Assembly (NCBI RefSeq): GCF_041197575.1
Contig: NZ_JBDKXB010000016.1
Span: 11,939 to 75,938 of the forward strand
DNA from: Thioalkalicoccus limnaeus
Lineage (GTDB): Bacteria; Pseudomonadota; Gammaproteobacteria; Chromatiales; Chromatiaceae
Direction: 5' to 3'
Length of the DNA stretch: 64,000 bases
The position numbers and the translations under genes are program-made. The notes beneath the pieces are model-generated. The model worked only from the letters and a program-made list of their open reading frames with translations, had not been told where the DNA came from and did not search any database. How positions within the stretch are numbered: position 1 is the stretch's first letter; every line of letters begins with the position of its first letter. Positions 45,462 through 54,137 of the stretch are shown here, in pieces.

Positions 45462-46769
45462 ATGAGCCTTCCTTTCCGAGAACATCCGCAGCGCCATTTG
45501 GTCACCGCCGAACTGCACGCCCGTGCCTACGATCGGATGCAGGCCCCCGCCCGTGTCGCGCATCTCGCGTCCCTGTGCGGGGAAAAGGGCACCGGGCGCA
45601 ATGTCCGTCATCTGAAACGCCTGTTGCGCCACTACGACCGGCCAGTCCCGGACTTCGTCGGCCAACACCACACGGAAGAACTCGGCTCGATTCATCTGCG
45701 CTGGGAGCGCCATACCGAGTTCGTCACCTACACCTTCACCCAGCCGGGGGCCTTCACCGATCCCTTCGCCGATCCAGTGCTGAACGCGCTACCACAGGAT
45801 TGGCTTTGCGATATCCCCGGCGACATCGTCACGGCGGCCTTGGTCGCGCTCGAACCGCGCGACGCGCGCGAACGCACCGGTGAAGACCTGGCCGCGCTGT
45901 TCGAAGGGCATCCGATCATCGGTTCGGAAGTCGTCGGCGGATTGGGCCGAGCCTGGTCGGCCTTGCGCATCCATTCGGACGGCTATTCGCGGATCCTAGT
46001 GCAGGACCGGGGCCTGTCCGAGAATCAGGCCGGACGCCTGATTCGGCGGCTTCTCGAGATCAATGCCTACCGCGCCATGGCCTTGCTCGGATTGCCGCTC
46101 GCACGCGAGGTGTCGGTCTGCCTGGGGGATGCCGACCAACGCCTGGTTGCCGTCGCGGCCCGTCTAGCGCAACAAGAGGGGGCGCAGGATCCGGTCCTCG
46201 AAGAGGAGTTGCTCGCCGAGTTGACGAGCCTGGCGGCCGAGATCGAGGCGGTCGCGGCGCGCACCAGTTACCGCTTCGAGGCCTCGCGGGCCTATTACCG
46301 CGTCGTCCAGCAACGCCTCGACCAGCTGCGCCAAGGACGCATCGAAGGATTTCAGACCTTCACCGAATTCCTCGACGCCCGCCTGGCCCCGGCCATCGCC
46401 ACCTGCAATTCGACCAGCCACCGCCAACAGGACCTCGCCGAGCGCGCCGCGCGCCTGACCAGTCTGCTGCGCGCGCGCGTCGAGGTCAGCCTTCAGGAAC
46501 AGAATCGCCGGCTCCTCGAGTCGATGGATCGTCGCGCGAAGATTCAGCTGCGCCTGCAGGAGACGGTCGAGGGCCTGTCGGTGATCGCGATCGGCTATTA
46601 CGGCGTCGGCCTCATCGGTTACGCGCTGAAGGGGCTCGAGGCCAAGGGCCTGCCGATCGACGCGGTGCTCGGCATGGGCTTGGCAATGCCACTCGTGGTC
46701 GGCATCGCCTGGTTCGCACTGAAGCGCACGAGGAAACGGCTCCACCGAGAGGGGAGCGAGGAGCACTAA
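45462..46769 (+). CDS. DUF3422 family membrane protein
   Basis: 435 residues from the ATG at 45462. It opens MSLPFREHPQRHLVTAELHA, the hallmark start of DUF3422, and contains HTEFVTYTFTQ and GLGRAWSALRIHSDGYSRIL. A long helical region leads to two C-terminal transmembrane helices (about 372-390 and 402-420). Function unknown; the proteins look like cytoplasmic domains tethered to the inner membrane. Convergent with the oxidoreductase gene 54 bases away. Confidence 0.88.
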   Translation: MSLPFREHPQRHLVTAELHARAYDRMQAPARVAHLASLCGEKGTGRNVRHLKRLLRHYDRPVPDFVGQHHTEELGSIHLRWERHTEFVTYTFTQPGAFTDPFADPVLNALPQDWLCDIPGDIVTAALVALEPRDARERTGEDLAALFEGHPIIGSEVVGGLGRAWSALRIHSDGYSRILVQDRGLSENQAGRLIRRLLEINAYRAMALLGLPLAREVSVCLGDADQRLVAVAARLAQQEGAQDPVLEEELLAELTSLAAEIEAVAARTSYRFEASRAYYRVVQQRLDQLRQGRIEGFQTFTEFLDARLAPAIATCNSTSHRQQDLAERAARLTSLLRARVEVSLQEQNRRLLESMDRRAKIQLRLQETVEGLSVIAIGYYGVGLIGYALKGLEAKGLPIDAVLGMGLAMPLVVGIAWFALKRTRKRLHREGSEEH

Positions 46770-46823
46770 GACGATGCTCTAAGGAGTGGCTGATAGAATT
46801 CCATCCTGGCCCCGTTGAGCGGT

Positions 46824-48326
46824 TCACCCGTCGCCAGCGAAGGGGGCCGACAAACCCGCGACGACCTCGACTCGGATGGCTTCCTCGGCGACACCACCGG
46901 CCCGGAGCGCATCGCGCACGGCCAGCACCTCGGTTGCCGGACCGGCGATATAGTAACGCTGACGGGTCAGGTCGGTTAGATCGGCGCGCAGCGCAACGAG
47001 CAGATCGGCCACTTTATCGGTGACTAGCGGCGTGTAATGGAACTCATCGAGCGCGTCCGTCAGCGCGCGAGCCCATTGGCCTAGATGATGCTCCTCGGGG
47101 CGAGTCACGACCCAATACAGGTGCAGGGATTCGATCAGGTCGATCGATACGACGTGCTCGATCAGGCTTTTGATCGGTGCCATGCCATCGCCGAAGGCGA
47201 TGAAGACGGCCGGGTCCGAGGTCTCCTCGTCCAGCACGAAATGCCCGATCGGGCCCTTGATCTGGACCAGTTGACCATGTCGAAGGCCGGCGAACACCGC
47301 GTCCGAGAAGGGATGGCCCGGGGCGCGCGAGACGAAAAAATGCAGATTCCTCCCGTTGCACGGACAGCTTGCGATCGGCAGCCGGGCCTCCGCTCCATCC
47401 TCGAGCGTCAATCTGACCCCTTGACCGGCCATGAATCGCAGCGTCTGGGTCCTAGGCGTCTGGATCTGCAACAGGATCAGATCCGCAGTCAGGTGCTCGG
47501 TCTTGCGTACGCTGGCACGAATCTCCTGCTCGGGCAGATCGGCGACCGACAAGGCTTCGATAGCCTCGAGGACGAGATCCGTGACCGGCGTATTCGAACA
47601 GGTGAGACAGTAGCCGAGCTGTTTCTCGCGCTCGCTGAGCACATAATCGTGCTCACGAACCTTGAACACCTCGCCGCTGACGACGCGCGCCTTGCAGGCA
47701 CCGCAGTTGCCGCTCGAGCAACCATAGGCGATGTGCAACCCGGCGCGGACGGCGGCATCCAGGATGGTTTCCTGACCCTCGACGAAGAACTCGTGTCCGC
47801 TGGGCTCGATCTTGACGGTGGCGGCCATGATGCGCAGGAAGGTGTCGTTGGCGAACAAGCGTGATGGGGTCGCGGGATTGGCCTGGCCCGCCGTGCCAGC
47901 GCGCGACGCGCTCAACCAGGCGCGGACCGCGCGCACCCCCTCAGCGGTGGGCTCCGGTGCGTTCTGAATGATTCTATCAAGTCGATCGGCGACCTGATCA
48001 AGAAGGGTCTCGCGCGCCTCGAGCGCGGCCAACTTCTCGGTCAACAGATCGCTGATTCCGCGGAGCCGAGCCATCAGGACCTCGGGCGCCGGCCAGGCCA
48101 CCTCCGGCGGCTGACGGCTCGGTGCGGCGGTGGCCTTGATCCGCGTGACGCGGTCGAGTTCCTTGTCGTCGCTCAGCGTCGCCTGTGGGTACAGACGCAG
48201 CAACTCGCTGACGGACACCTTGCCTTCGAAGGTCGCGATCTCGCCGCGGCGGATCTGCTGTTGCAGCTTGGCCCGGTTGACGCCGACCAACCGGGCCGCG
48301 CGGGTCAGGGTCAGATAGTCGGACAT
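46824..48326 (-). CDS. HTH-2Fe-2S ferredoxin-reductase fusion protein
   Basis: 500 residues from the ATG at 48326. Residues 1-60 form an excisionase/MerR-like helix-turn-helix (YLTLTRAARLVGVNRAKLQQ, then SVSELLRLYP). A helical linker follows (80-140). A plant-type 2Fe-2S domain has C203, C208, C211 and C240 (YGCSSGNCGACKARV, LGYCLTCSN). FAD- and NAD-binding reductase domains occupy about 255-500 (FMAGQGVRLTLEDGAEARLP; FIAFGDGMAPIKSLIEH; YYIAGPATEVLAVRDALRAG). The FAD RxYS motif is altered to LPIASCP. The C-terminal half is like CDP-6-deoxyglucose or oxygenase reductases. The HTH suggests DNA binding or a docking role. Electron partner unknown. Confidence 0.82.
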   Translation of the reverse strand: MSDYLTLTRAARLVGVNRAKLQQQIRRGEIATFEGKVSVSELLRLYPQATLSDDKELDRVTRIKATAAPSRQPPEVAWPAPEVLMARLRGISDLLTEKLAALEARETLLDQVADRLDRIIQNAPEPTAEGVRAVRAWLSASRAGTAGQANPATPSRLFANDTFLRIMAATVKIEPSGHEFFVEGQETILDAAVRAGLHIAYGCSSGNCGACKARVVSGEVFKVREHDYVLSEREKQLGYCLTCSNTPVTDLVLEAIEALSVADLPEQEIRASVRKTEHLTADLILLQIQTPRTQTLRFMAGQGVRLTLEDGAEARLPIASCPCNGRNLHFFVSRAPGHPFSDAVFAGLRHGQLVQIKGPIGHFVLDEETSDPAVFIAFGDGMAPIKSLIEHVVSIDLIESLHLYWVVTRPEEHHLGQWARALTDALDEFHYTPLVTDKVADLLVALRADLTDLTRQRYYIAGPATEVLAVRDALRAGGVAEEAIRVEVVAGLSAPFAGDG

Positions 48327-48449
48327 GATCGGGACCGAGCCTCTTTGTTGTTGAGAATCTTTTGCACTAACATCCGGCGCACGAGCAAGCCGGCTGCTTC
48401 GAGCCGTGACCAGCCAGCGGTGGCATCCTATCGCGAAAGGGGGTATCCG

Positions 48450-48578
48450 ATGCGAGTAGCGCGACCTTGGTTTGGGGTAGGCTTGGCACTGGGTCTGATG
48501 GCCGGCCAGGCGCAAGCGGAGGAGGGCGCCCGCGCCTGGGCCAACACCGTCCATGGCCAGCGTGAACCGGTTGGATGA
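48450..48578 (+). CDS. Small secreted peptide (42 aa), possibly a gene remnant
   Basis: The ATG at 48450 follows AAGGGGG at good spacing. The product reads as a signal peptide with an AxA cleavage site (MRVARPWFGVGLALGLMAGQ, then AQA) plus a 19-residue tail. A frame shifted by one base continues downstream with DDRCDYAIVNHYCVAR, so a longer gene may have been frameshifted. Divergent from the HTH-reductase gene. Confidence 0.35.
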   Translation: MRVARPWFGVGLALGLMAGQAQAEEGARAWANTVHGQREPVG

Positions 48579-48629
48579 TCGCTGCGACTATGCGATCGTC
48601 AACCACTACTGTGTGGCGCGCCTGCCCCA

Positions 48630-48806
48630 TCAGTCGGGCGACGAATCCTGGGTTTCCTCGAAGAAAGCCAGGCCTTGCAGCACGGCCTTGCCTTGACCGT
48701 TTCGCGTGGTGATCAAGAGCTCGCGCTGCGGAGCCAGCTGCGCCAGCACCTCGGCGGCGTTGGCCTCGAGGTAGCTGATCGGCGTGACTCGGGATGGGTA
48801 GCGCAT
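48630..48806 (-). CDS. Phd/YefM-type antitoxin, shortened, without toxin
   Basis: 58 residues from the ATG at 48806 with GAGAGGG upstream. RVTPISYLEANAAEVLAQLA and RELLITTRNGQGKAVLQGLA are the Phd/YefM DNA-binding fold. The sequence then ends after AFFEETQDSSPD, where intact relatives continue for about 25 residues into the toxin-binding tail (family knowledge). No RelE/ParE reading frame is intact downstream. Probably an orphan or decaying antitoxin. It is divergent from putA with 34 bases between the starts, so it could still bind over the putA promoter. Confidence 0.7.
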   Translation of the reverse strand: MRYPSRVTPISYLEANAAEVLAQLAPQRELLITTRNGQGKAVLQGLAFFEETQDSSPD

Positions 48807-48840
48807 GGTCTTGCCCTCTCGGCCTCTTTCGGACCGAACG

Positions 48841-51800
48841 ATGACGCTTTCATTGCCAGCACTGACAGACCTTTCGGCCTGGCGCGACATGAATGCTGCC
48901 CGCTTCGCCGACGAGCAACAGTTACGAGACCGAGCAATCGACGCGATTGCCTTCGAGACCCCGGCTCGCGCCCGCGTCCTCGAGCGCGCCAGGGACTGGG
49001 TGCGCGCCGTGCGCCGTCGCGGCGACGGTGGCCTGCTGGATCGGTTCCTGGCCGAGTTCGGGCTTACCAGCCGCGAGGGCATCGCGCTGATGTGCCTAGC
49101 CGAGGCGGCCCTGCGCATCCCGGATGACGCCACACTCGACGAGCTGATCCGCGACAAGCTTGGCGGCATCGAATGGCGCGTCGGCGGTCAGAAAGGCGGC
49201 GGCTCGCTTTTCGTCAACGCCTCGACCTGGGCGCTGATGCTGACCGGCCGGCTGCTGGAACCGGACGACGACCCCGCCGACCCCGAAACCGGCCTGTTCG
49301 CGTCCCTGCGCCAGCGAATCCGGCGCGGCGGCGAGCCGCTGGTACGCCAAGCCATGCGGCAGGCGATGGCCATCCTAGGCCGCCAGTTCGTGATGGGCCG
49401 CGACATCGACGAGGCGCTCGCACGCAGCAAGAATGGCGACGAGGCCCGCTACCGGCATTCGTTCGACATGCTCGGGGAAGCGGCGCGCACGGCAGACGAT
49501 GCCCAACGTTACTTCGAGCGCTACCAACACGCAATTGGTGTGGTTGGTCGCGCCGCGGCCGGTGCCGGGCCGATCGATGGCCCCGGTATCTCCATCAAGC
49601 TTTCTGCCCTGCATCCGCGCTTCGAGCCCGCGCAGTGGCCTCGGGTCCGCCCAGTGGTGGTCGCGCGCACGCTGGCGCTCGCGCGAGACGCCGCGCAGGC
49701 GAACATCGGCCTCACCATGGATGCGGAGGAGGCCAGCCGCCTCGATCTACAGCTCGACGTCCTGGCCGCCCTCTGCGCCGAGCCCGCGCTTACCGACTGG
49801 CAGGGCCTCGGCCTCGCGTTGCAGGCCTATCAGCGCCGTGCACTCGACGCCTGCACGCTCCTCGGCGAACTGGCCGATCGCCGTGGCCGCCGCTTGATGG
49901 TGCGCCTGGTCAAGGGTGCCTACTGGGATAGCGAGATCAAGCTCGCCCAGCAGCTTGGCCTGCCTGGCTATCCGGTATTCACCCGGAAGGTCAACACCGA
50001 CCTCAACTTCCTCGCCTGTGCTCGACGCTTGTTCGACCTCGGCGAACGGGTCTATCCGCAGTTCGCGACCCACAACGCCCACAGCATCGCCGCGGTACTC
50101 GAGATGGCCGACGGCCGGCCCTTCGAGCTGCAGCGCTTGCACGGGATGGGGGAGGCTTTGCATGCCGAGGTGCTCAAGCATACCGCCACCCCCTGCCGCG
50201 CCTATGACCCGGTCGGCAGCCACGACGAGCTCCTGCCTTACCTGGTGCGGCGCCTGCTCGAGAACGGCGCCAATAGCTCCTTCGTGCACCGCATCGCCGA
50301 TGCAACCCAGCCGCTCGAGCAGGTCGTCACCGATCCGATCGAGGTCGCTGCGACCCAACACGACGCACGGCATCCGCGCATCCCGGCACCGCGCGACCTG
50401 TATCGGCCCGATCGGGTCAATTCGGCCGGCCTCGACCTCGGCGACCCGGACGCGGTCGCAGCCCTGTATCGCGCCATGGATGCGGCCGACCACCATCAGG
50501 TCCTGCGCGTGCAGGACGCTACCCCAGCCCAGGTCAGCAGCGCCATCGCGGCCGCCGCGGACGCCTTCCCGGCCTGGGATCTAACGCCCGCCGTTCGGCG
50601 GGCGCAGTGTCTCGAGACGGCCGCCGACCAGCTCGAGGCCCATCTCGGCGAACTGGTCGCGCTGTGCTGCCGCGAGGCCGGCAAATCGATTCCGGACGGT
50701 ATCGCCGAGGTGCGTGAGGCCGCTGACTTCTGCCGCTACTATGCGGCTCGCGCCCGGGAGGCGTTCGCCGCACCGCTGGAGTTCCCCGGCCCCACCGGCG
50801 AGCGCAATCAGCTCTCGCTGCATGGCCGCGGGGTGTTCGTCTGCATCAGCCCGTGGAACTTTCCGCTTGCGATCTTCGTCGGCCAGGTCGCCGCCGCGCT
50901 CGCAGCCGGCAACACGGTGGTCGCCAAGCCGGCCGAGCAGACCCCGCTCATCGCCGCGCGGGCCGTCGAGCTGCTGCGCACCGCCGGCATCGCCGAAGCG
51001 GCGCTCCAGCTCGTCCCCGGTGATGGGCCAAGCGTCGGTGCGCCGCTGGTCGCGGACCCGCGCATCGCCGGCGTCGCCTTTACCGGCTCGGTCGCGACCG
51101 CCCGCGCCATCAACCGGCGGCTCGCCGAGCGCGACGGCCCGATCGTGCCGCTGATCGCGGAGACCGGCGGCCAGAACGCGATGGTGGTCGACTCCTCGGC
51201 GCTACCCGAGCAGGTGATCACCGATGTGCTGCAATCGAGCTTTCAGAGCGCCGGACAGCGCTGCTCGGCGCTGCGGGTGCTCTTCATCCAGGAAGATGTC
51301 GCCGAGCGCATGCTGACCATGCTTGCGGGCGCGATGGCGGAGCTGCGGATCGGAGCTCCGTGGGACCTGGCAACCGACGTCGGGCCGGTGATCGACGCCG
51401 ACGCGCAGCAGGCGCTCGCGGCCCACTGCGCGCGCATGGACCGCGAGGCCCGGCTGATCTATCGCTGCCCGCTGCCGCCGGAAACCGCATCCGGCAGCTT
51501 CATCGCCCCGGTCGCCTATGAGATCGATGGCATCGAGCAGCTCGAGGATGAAGTGTTCGGACCCGTGCCGCACGTCGTGCGCTATCGCGCCGACGCGCTC
51601 GACGAGGTCATCGCCGCGATCAACGGCACCGGCTTTGGCCTGACCTTCGGCGTGCACAGCCGTATCGACAGGCACATCAACCTGCTCACGGCTGCCGATC
51701 GTGCGGGCATCCGTGCGGGCAATCGCTATGTCAATCGCAACATGATCGGCGCCGTCGTCGGGGTGCAGCCGTTCGGTGGCGAAGGGCTCTCCGGGACCGG

Positions 51801-51948
51801 CCCCAAGGCCGGAGGCCCGCACTACCTCCCGCGCTTTGCGGTGGAGCGCGTGCGTTCGTTCAACACGGCGGCCACCGGCGGCGACGCCGCGTTGCTATCG
51901 CTCGATGAAGACCCATCGTCGACTTCGCGCACCGAGGTCAGCGGCTGA
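48841..51948 (+). CDS. putA: Bifunctional proline dehydrogenase / P5C dehydrogenase (PutA, short form)
   Basis: 1,035 residues from the ATG at 48841 (12 further codons open). The proline dehydrogenase barrel spans about 80-440 (ISIKLSALHPRFEPAQWPRV; RLVKGAYWDSEIKLAQ; THNAHSIAAVLEM). The aldehyde dehydrogenase spans about 540-1010 with ISPWNFPLAIFVGQ, FTGSVATARAINRRL and catalytic Cys808 in FQSAGQRCSALRVLF. It oxidises proline to glutamate at the membrane. It lacks the N-terminal ribbon-helix-helix and the C-terminal extra domain of E. coli PutA, so it is the non-regulatory type A form. It is rich in CGC/GCC codons, perhaps more than its neighbours. Confidence 0.96.
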   Translation: MTLSLPALTDLSAWRDMNAARFADEQQLRDRAIDAIAFETPARARVLERARDWVRAVRRRGDGGLLDRFLAEFGLTSREGIALMCLAEAALRIPDDATLDELIRDKLGGIEWRVGGQKGGGSLFVNASTWALMLTGRLLEPDDDPADPETGLFASLRQRIRRGGEPLVRQAMRQAMAILGRQFVMGRDIDEALARSKNGDEARYRHSFDMLGEAARTADDAQRYFERYQHAIGVVGRAAAGAGPIDGPGISIKLSALHPRFEPAQWPRVRPVVVARTLALARDAAQANIGLTMDAEEASRLDLQLDVLAALCAEPALTDWQGLGLALQAYQRRALDACTLLGELADRRGRRLMVRLVKGAYWDSEIKLAQQLGLPGYPVFTRKVNTDLNFLACARRLFDLGERVYPQFATHNAHSIAAVLEMADGRPFELQRLHGMGEALHAEVLKHTATPCRAYDPVGSHDELLPYLVRRLLENGANSSFVHRIADATQPLEQVVTDPIEVAATQHDARHPRIPAPRDLYRPDRVNSAGLDLGDPDAVAALYRAMDAADHHQVLRVQDATPAQVSSAIAAAADAFPAWDLTPAVRRAQCLETAADQLEAHLGELVALCCREAGKSIPDGIAEVREAADFCRYYAARAREAFAAPLEFPGPTGERNQLSLHGRGVFVCISPWNFPLAIFVGQVAAALAAGNTVVAKPAEQTPLIAARAVELLRTAGIAEAALQLVPGDGPSVGAPLVADPRIAGVAFTGSVATARAINRRLAERDGPIVPLIAETGGQNAMVVDSSALPEQVITDVLQSSFQSAGQRCSALRVLFIQEDVAERMLTMLAGAMAELRIGAPWDLATDVGPVIDADAQQALAAHCARMDREARLIYRCPLPPETASGSFIAPVAYEIDGIEQLEDEVFGPVPHVVRYRADALDEVIAAINGTGFGLTFGVHSRIDRHINLLTAADRAGIRAGNRYVNRNMIGAVVGVQPFGGEGLSGTGPKAGGPHYLPRFAVERVRSFNTAATGGDAALLSLDEDPSSTSRTEVSG

Positions 51949-52105
51949 CAATCTCCTGATGACCAACCACGTCCCTCTGCGGCTGACGCCGGAACAGGCC
52001 GCGCGGGTCCGGTTCGGAAGGCCTGATCCGTCCCCATCATTGACGGTGAGGTACGACCGAGCTGGACGGGGTCTCGTGCTCCAAACTCGCACCGGGGGAT
52101 AGGGT

Positions 52106-52717
52106 ATGACCGATGATCGCGCCGACTTGGCGGAGCGGATTCTCGATATCGCACTGGAATTGGGCGAACAGCGTGGCTGGGATGAGTTGCACCTGCACGA
52201 GATCGCCCAGTTCCTAAATATCAGTCTCGCCGACATCCACCGATACTATCGCCAGAAGGACGATTTGGCCGAGGCCTGGTTCGACCGGGCCGATCGAGCC
52301 CTTCTGGCGATGTACGAAGCACCTGGATGGGCGTTGCTGAGTCAACGGGAACGACTGTTTCGAACCATCATGGCCTGGTTCGACGCCCTGGCTCCGCACC
52401 GCCGTCTCACGGCGGCGATGATCGGCTACAAGCTGCATCCGGAACACCTGCATCTGCAGGCGCACGGGGTCACCCGAATCAGCCGCACCGTGCAATGGAT
52501 CCGGGAGATCGCCTGCCTGCCGACCACAGGTCTGCGCCGGGAGCTCGAGGAAGCCGTGCTGACGACGACCTATCTGCTGGCCTTCGGCCGCTGGCTGCGC
52601 GACGACTCCCCCGGCGCACAGCGGACCCGGGCGCTGCTCGATCGGTTGCTCGCTCGGGCCGAGGGCGCTGCCTTGGGTCTCGGCAGCTGGTTGCCGGGAT
52701 CGCCGCGCGACCGCTGA
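52106..52717 (+). CDS. TetR/AcrR-family transcriptional regulator
   Basis: 203 residues. N-terminal helix-turn-helix: RILDIALELGEQRGWDELHL, HEIAQFLNISLADIHRYYRQ, KDDLAEAWFDRADRAL. The rest is a helical ligand-binding domain without recognised specificity. The stop is directly followed (2 bases) by the TTG start of the DUF457 gene, so both are one transcript. It may regulate that gene or the upstream putA, which lies 157 bases away. Confidence 0.85.
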   Translation: MTDDRADLAERILDIALELGEQRGWDELHLHEIAQFLNISLADIHRYYRQKDDLAEAWFDRADRALLAMYEAPGWALLSQRERLFRTIMAWFDALAPHRRLTAAMIGYKLHPEHLHLQAHGVTRISRTVQWIREIACLPTTGLRRELEEAVLTTTYLLAFGRWLRDDSPGAQRTRALLDRLLARAEGAALGLGSWLPGSPRDR

Positions 52718-52719
52718 CC

Positions 52720-53781
52720 TTGGACACCGTCACCCACGCCCTGCTGGGCGCCCTGGTCGCGCAGGCCGCGGCGCCCCGACGAAGTCGCCTGAGCACGGGC
52801 GAACGGCTGGTATTGGCCGGCACCGCCGCCGCCTTCCCCGATGTCGATTTCGCTGGGTTCCTGATCGACCCGCTGCGTTTTCTCGCGGACTGGCACCAAG
52901 GCCCCACGCATTCGCTGCTGCTGATGCCCCTGTGGGCGCTGGTGCTCGGCGGGGGTTTCGTGTGGCTGACCGGGCGCAGGTCGGCCTTCGTCGAAGCGAC
53001 GCTGGTCTGTGCGCTGGCCCTGACCTCCCACATTGTCAGCGATCTGATCACGGTCTACGGCACCGCGATCCTGGCGCCCTGGTCGGATTGGCGGCCCGCG
53101 CTGGGCTTCACCTTCGTCATGGATCCGCTGTTCACTGGACTCGTCGGCCTGGCCCTGCTCCTGAGCCTCCGAGCTCGGAGCCTCCAGTGGGTCGCGCGCG
53201 CCGGCCTTATCGCGCTGTGCGGCTATGTCGGTAATCAGGCCCTGCTGAGAGAGCAGGCACTGAACCTGGCCGAGCTCCATGCCCGACAAGGTGGCATCGA
53301 GAATCCGGAGGTTGCGGTCTTGCCGCAACCCTTCTCGCCATTCAACTGGACCCTACTGGTGATCGACGGCGATCGTTACCATCGGGCCCAGGCCAATCTC
53401 GTCGGCCATCGGCCGCCGGTACCCGATCTCATCGGCCTCCGCCCGCTGCGGGCACTCGCCGAGTCCTACCGGTCGCCAACGGAGCTGCGCTGGGAAAGCC
53501 TGGACCGGTGGGGGGCGACCGAGGAGCAGCGCGCACTGGCGCAAGAGCTCTGGCGGCGCCGGGACTTCGCCCCCTTCCGCCGCTTCGCCGTGTACCCGAG
53601 CCTGTCAAGCGTCGACCTTCGTGATGGTGAGACCTGTGTTTGGTTCACCGACCTACGCTACGATCTGCCCACGCTACCCGACACCTTTCGTTACGGGTTC
53701 TGCCGCACGACTCCCTATCAGGACTGGCGACTTCACCGGCTACGGTATCTCCGCGACGACAGCCGACAGCCTTTGCGCTAA
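52720..53781 (+). CDS. YdjM/DUF457-type membrane metal-dependent hydrolase
   Basis: 353 residues from a TTG at 52720 that gives the family-typical beginning LDTVTHALLGALVAQAAAPR. No earlier in-frame start is reasonable because it would lie inside the TetR gene. The conserved residues FPDVDFAGF and WHQGPTHSLLLMPLW (His/Asp of the putative metal site) and HIVSDLITVYGTAILAP are present, with four or five membrane helices. A soluble domain of about 170 residues follows. Biochemical role unproven for the family. Confidence 0.85.
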   Translation: MDTVTHALLGALVAQAAAPRRSRLSTGERLVLAGTAAAFPDVDFAGFLIDPLRFLADWHQGPTHSLLLMPLWALVLGGGFVWLTGRRSAFVEATLVCALALTSHIVSDLITVYGTAILAPWSDWRPALGFTFVMDPLFTGLVGLALLLSLRARSLQWVARAGLIALCGYVGNQALLREQALNLAELHARQGGIENPEVAVLPQPFSPFNWTLLVIDGDRYHRAQANLVGHRPPVPDLIGLRPLRALAESYRSPTELRWESLDRWGATEEQRALAQELWRRRDFAPFRRFAVYPSLSSVDLRDGETCVWFTDLRYDLPTLPDTFRYGFCRTTPYQDWRLHRLRYLRDDSRQPLR

Positions 53782-53875
53782 CGTGAAACAGACAGGCAGC
53801 GGCCAAATGACTCGCCCCAGGCTGAACGATTAGAATCTGCTTAGGACGAGGATCTCGCGCTACCGGAGCCCGCCC

Positions 53876-54001
53876 ATGACGATCATCACGCTTGAACTGC
53901 CCGAAGCCTTGGTGGCGCGCGCCGACGGCGCGGCGCGGGCGATGGCGCTGCTCAGCATCCGCAGCGGTAAGCGGCTGCTGGCGGACGCCGATGCGGCCTG
54001 A
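53876..54001 (+). CDS. Small protein (41 aa), possible antitoxin fragment
   Basis: ATG at 53876 with GGAG eleven bases upstream. The product begins MTIITLELPEALVARADGAA and ends in a short helix, like the first strand and helix of small ribbon- or UPF0175-type antitoxins. No toxin partner is found after it. Either a short remnant or a chance ORF. Confidence 0.35.
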   Translation: MTIITLELPEALVARADGAARAMALLSIRSGKRLLADADAA

Positions 54002-54137
54002 TGCGTGACAGCGTCCCGAAGGCCCTGCGGGAGCAAATCGCCGCGTTTCCGTTTCCGATCGATAGGCGCGACGTCCGCGATCCTTGCCGGCGCTCGCGTC
54101 CGGCCGTTTTTCCATCGTGCCCCACCGGGATCTCAGT

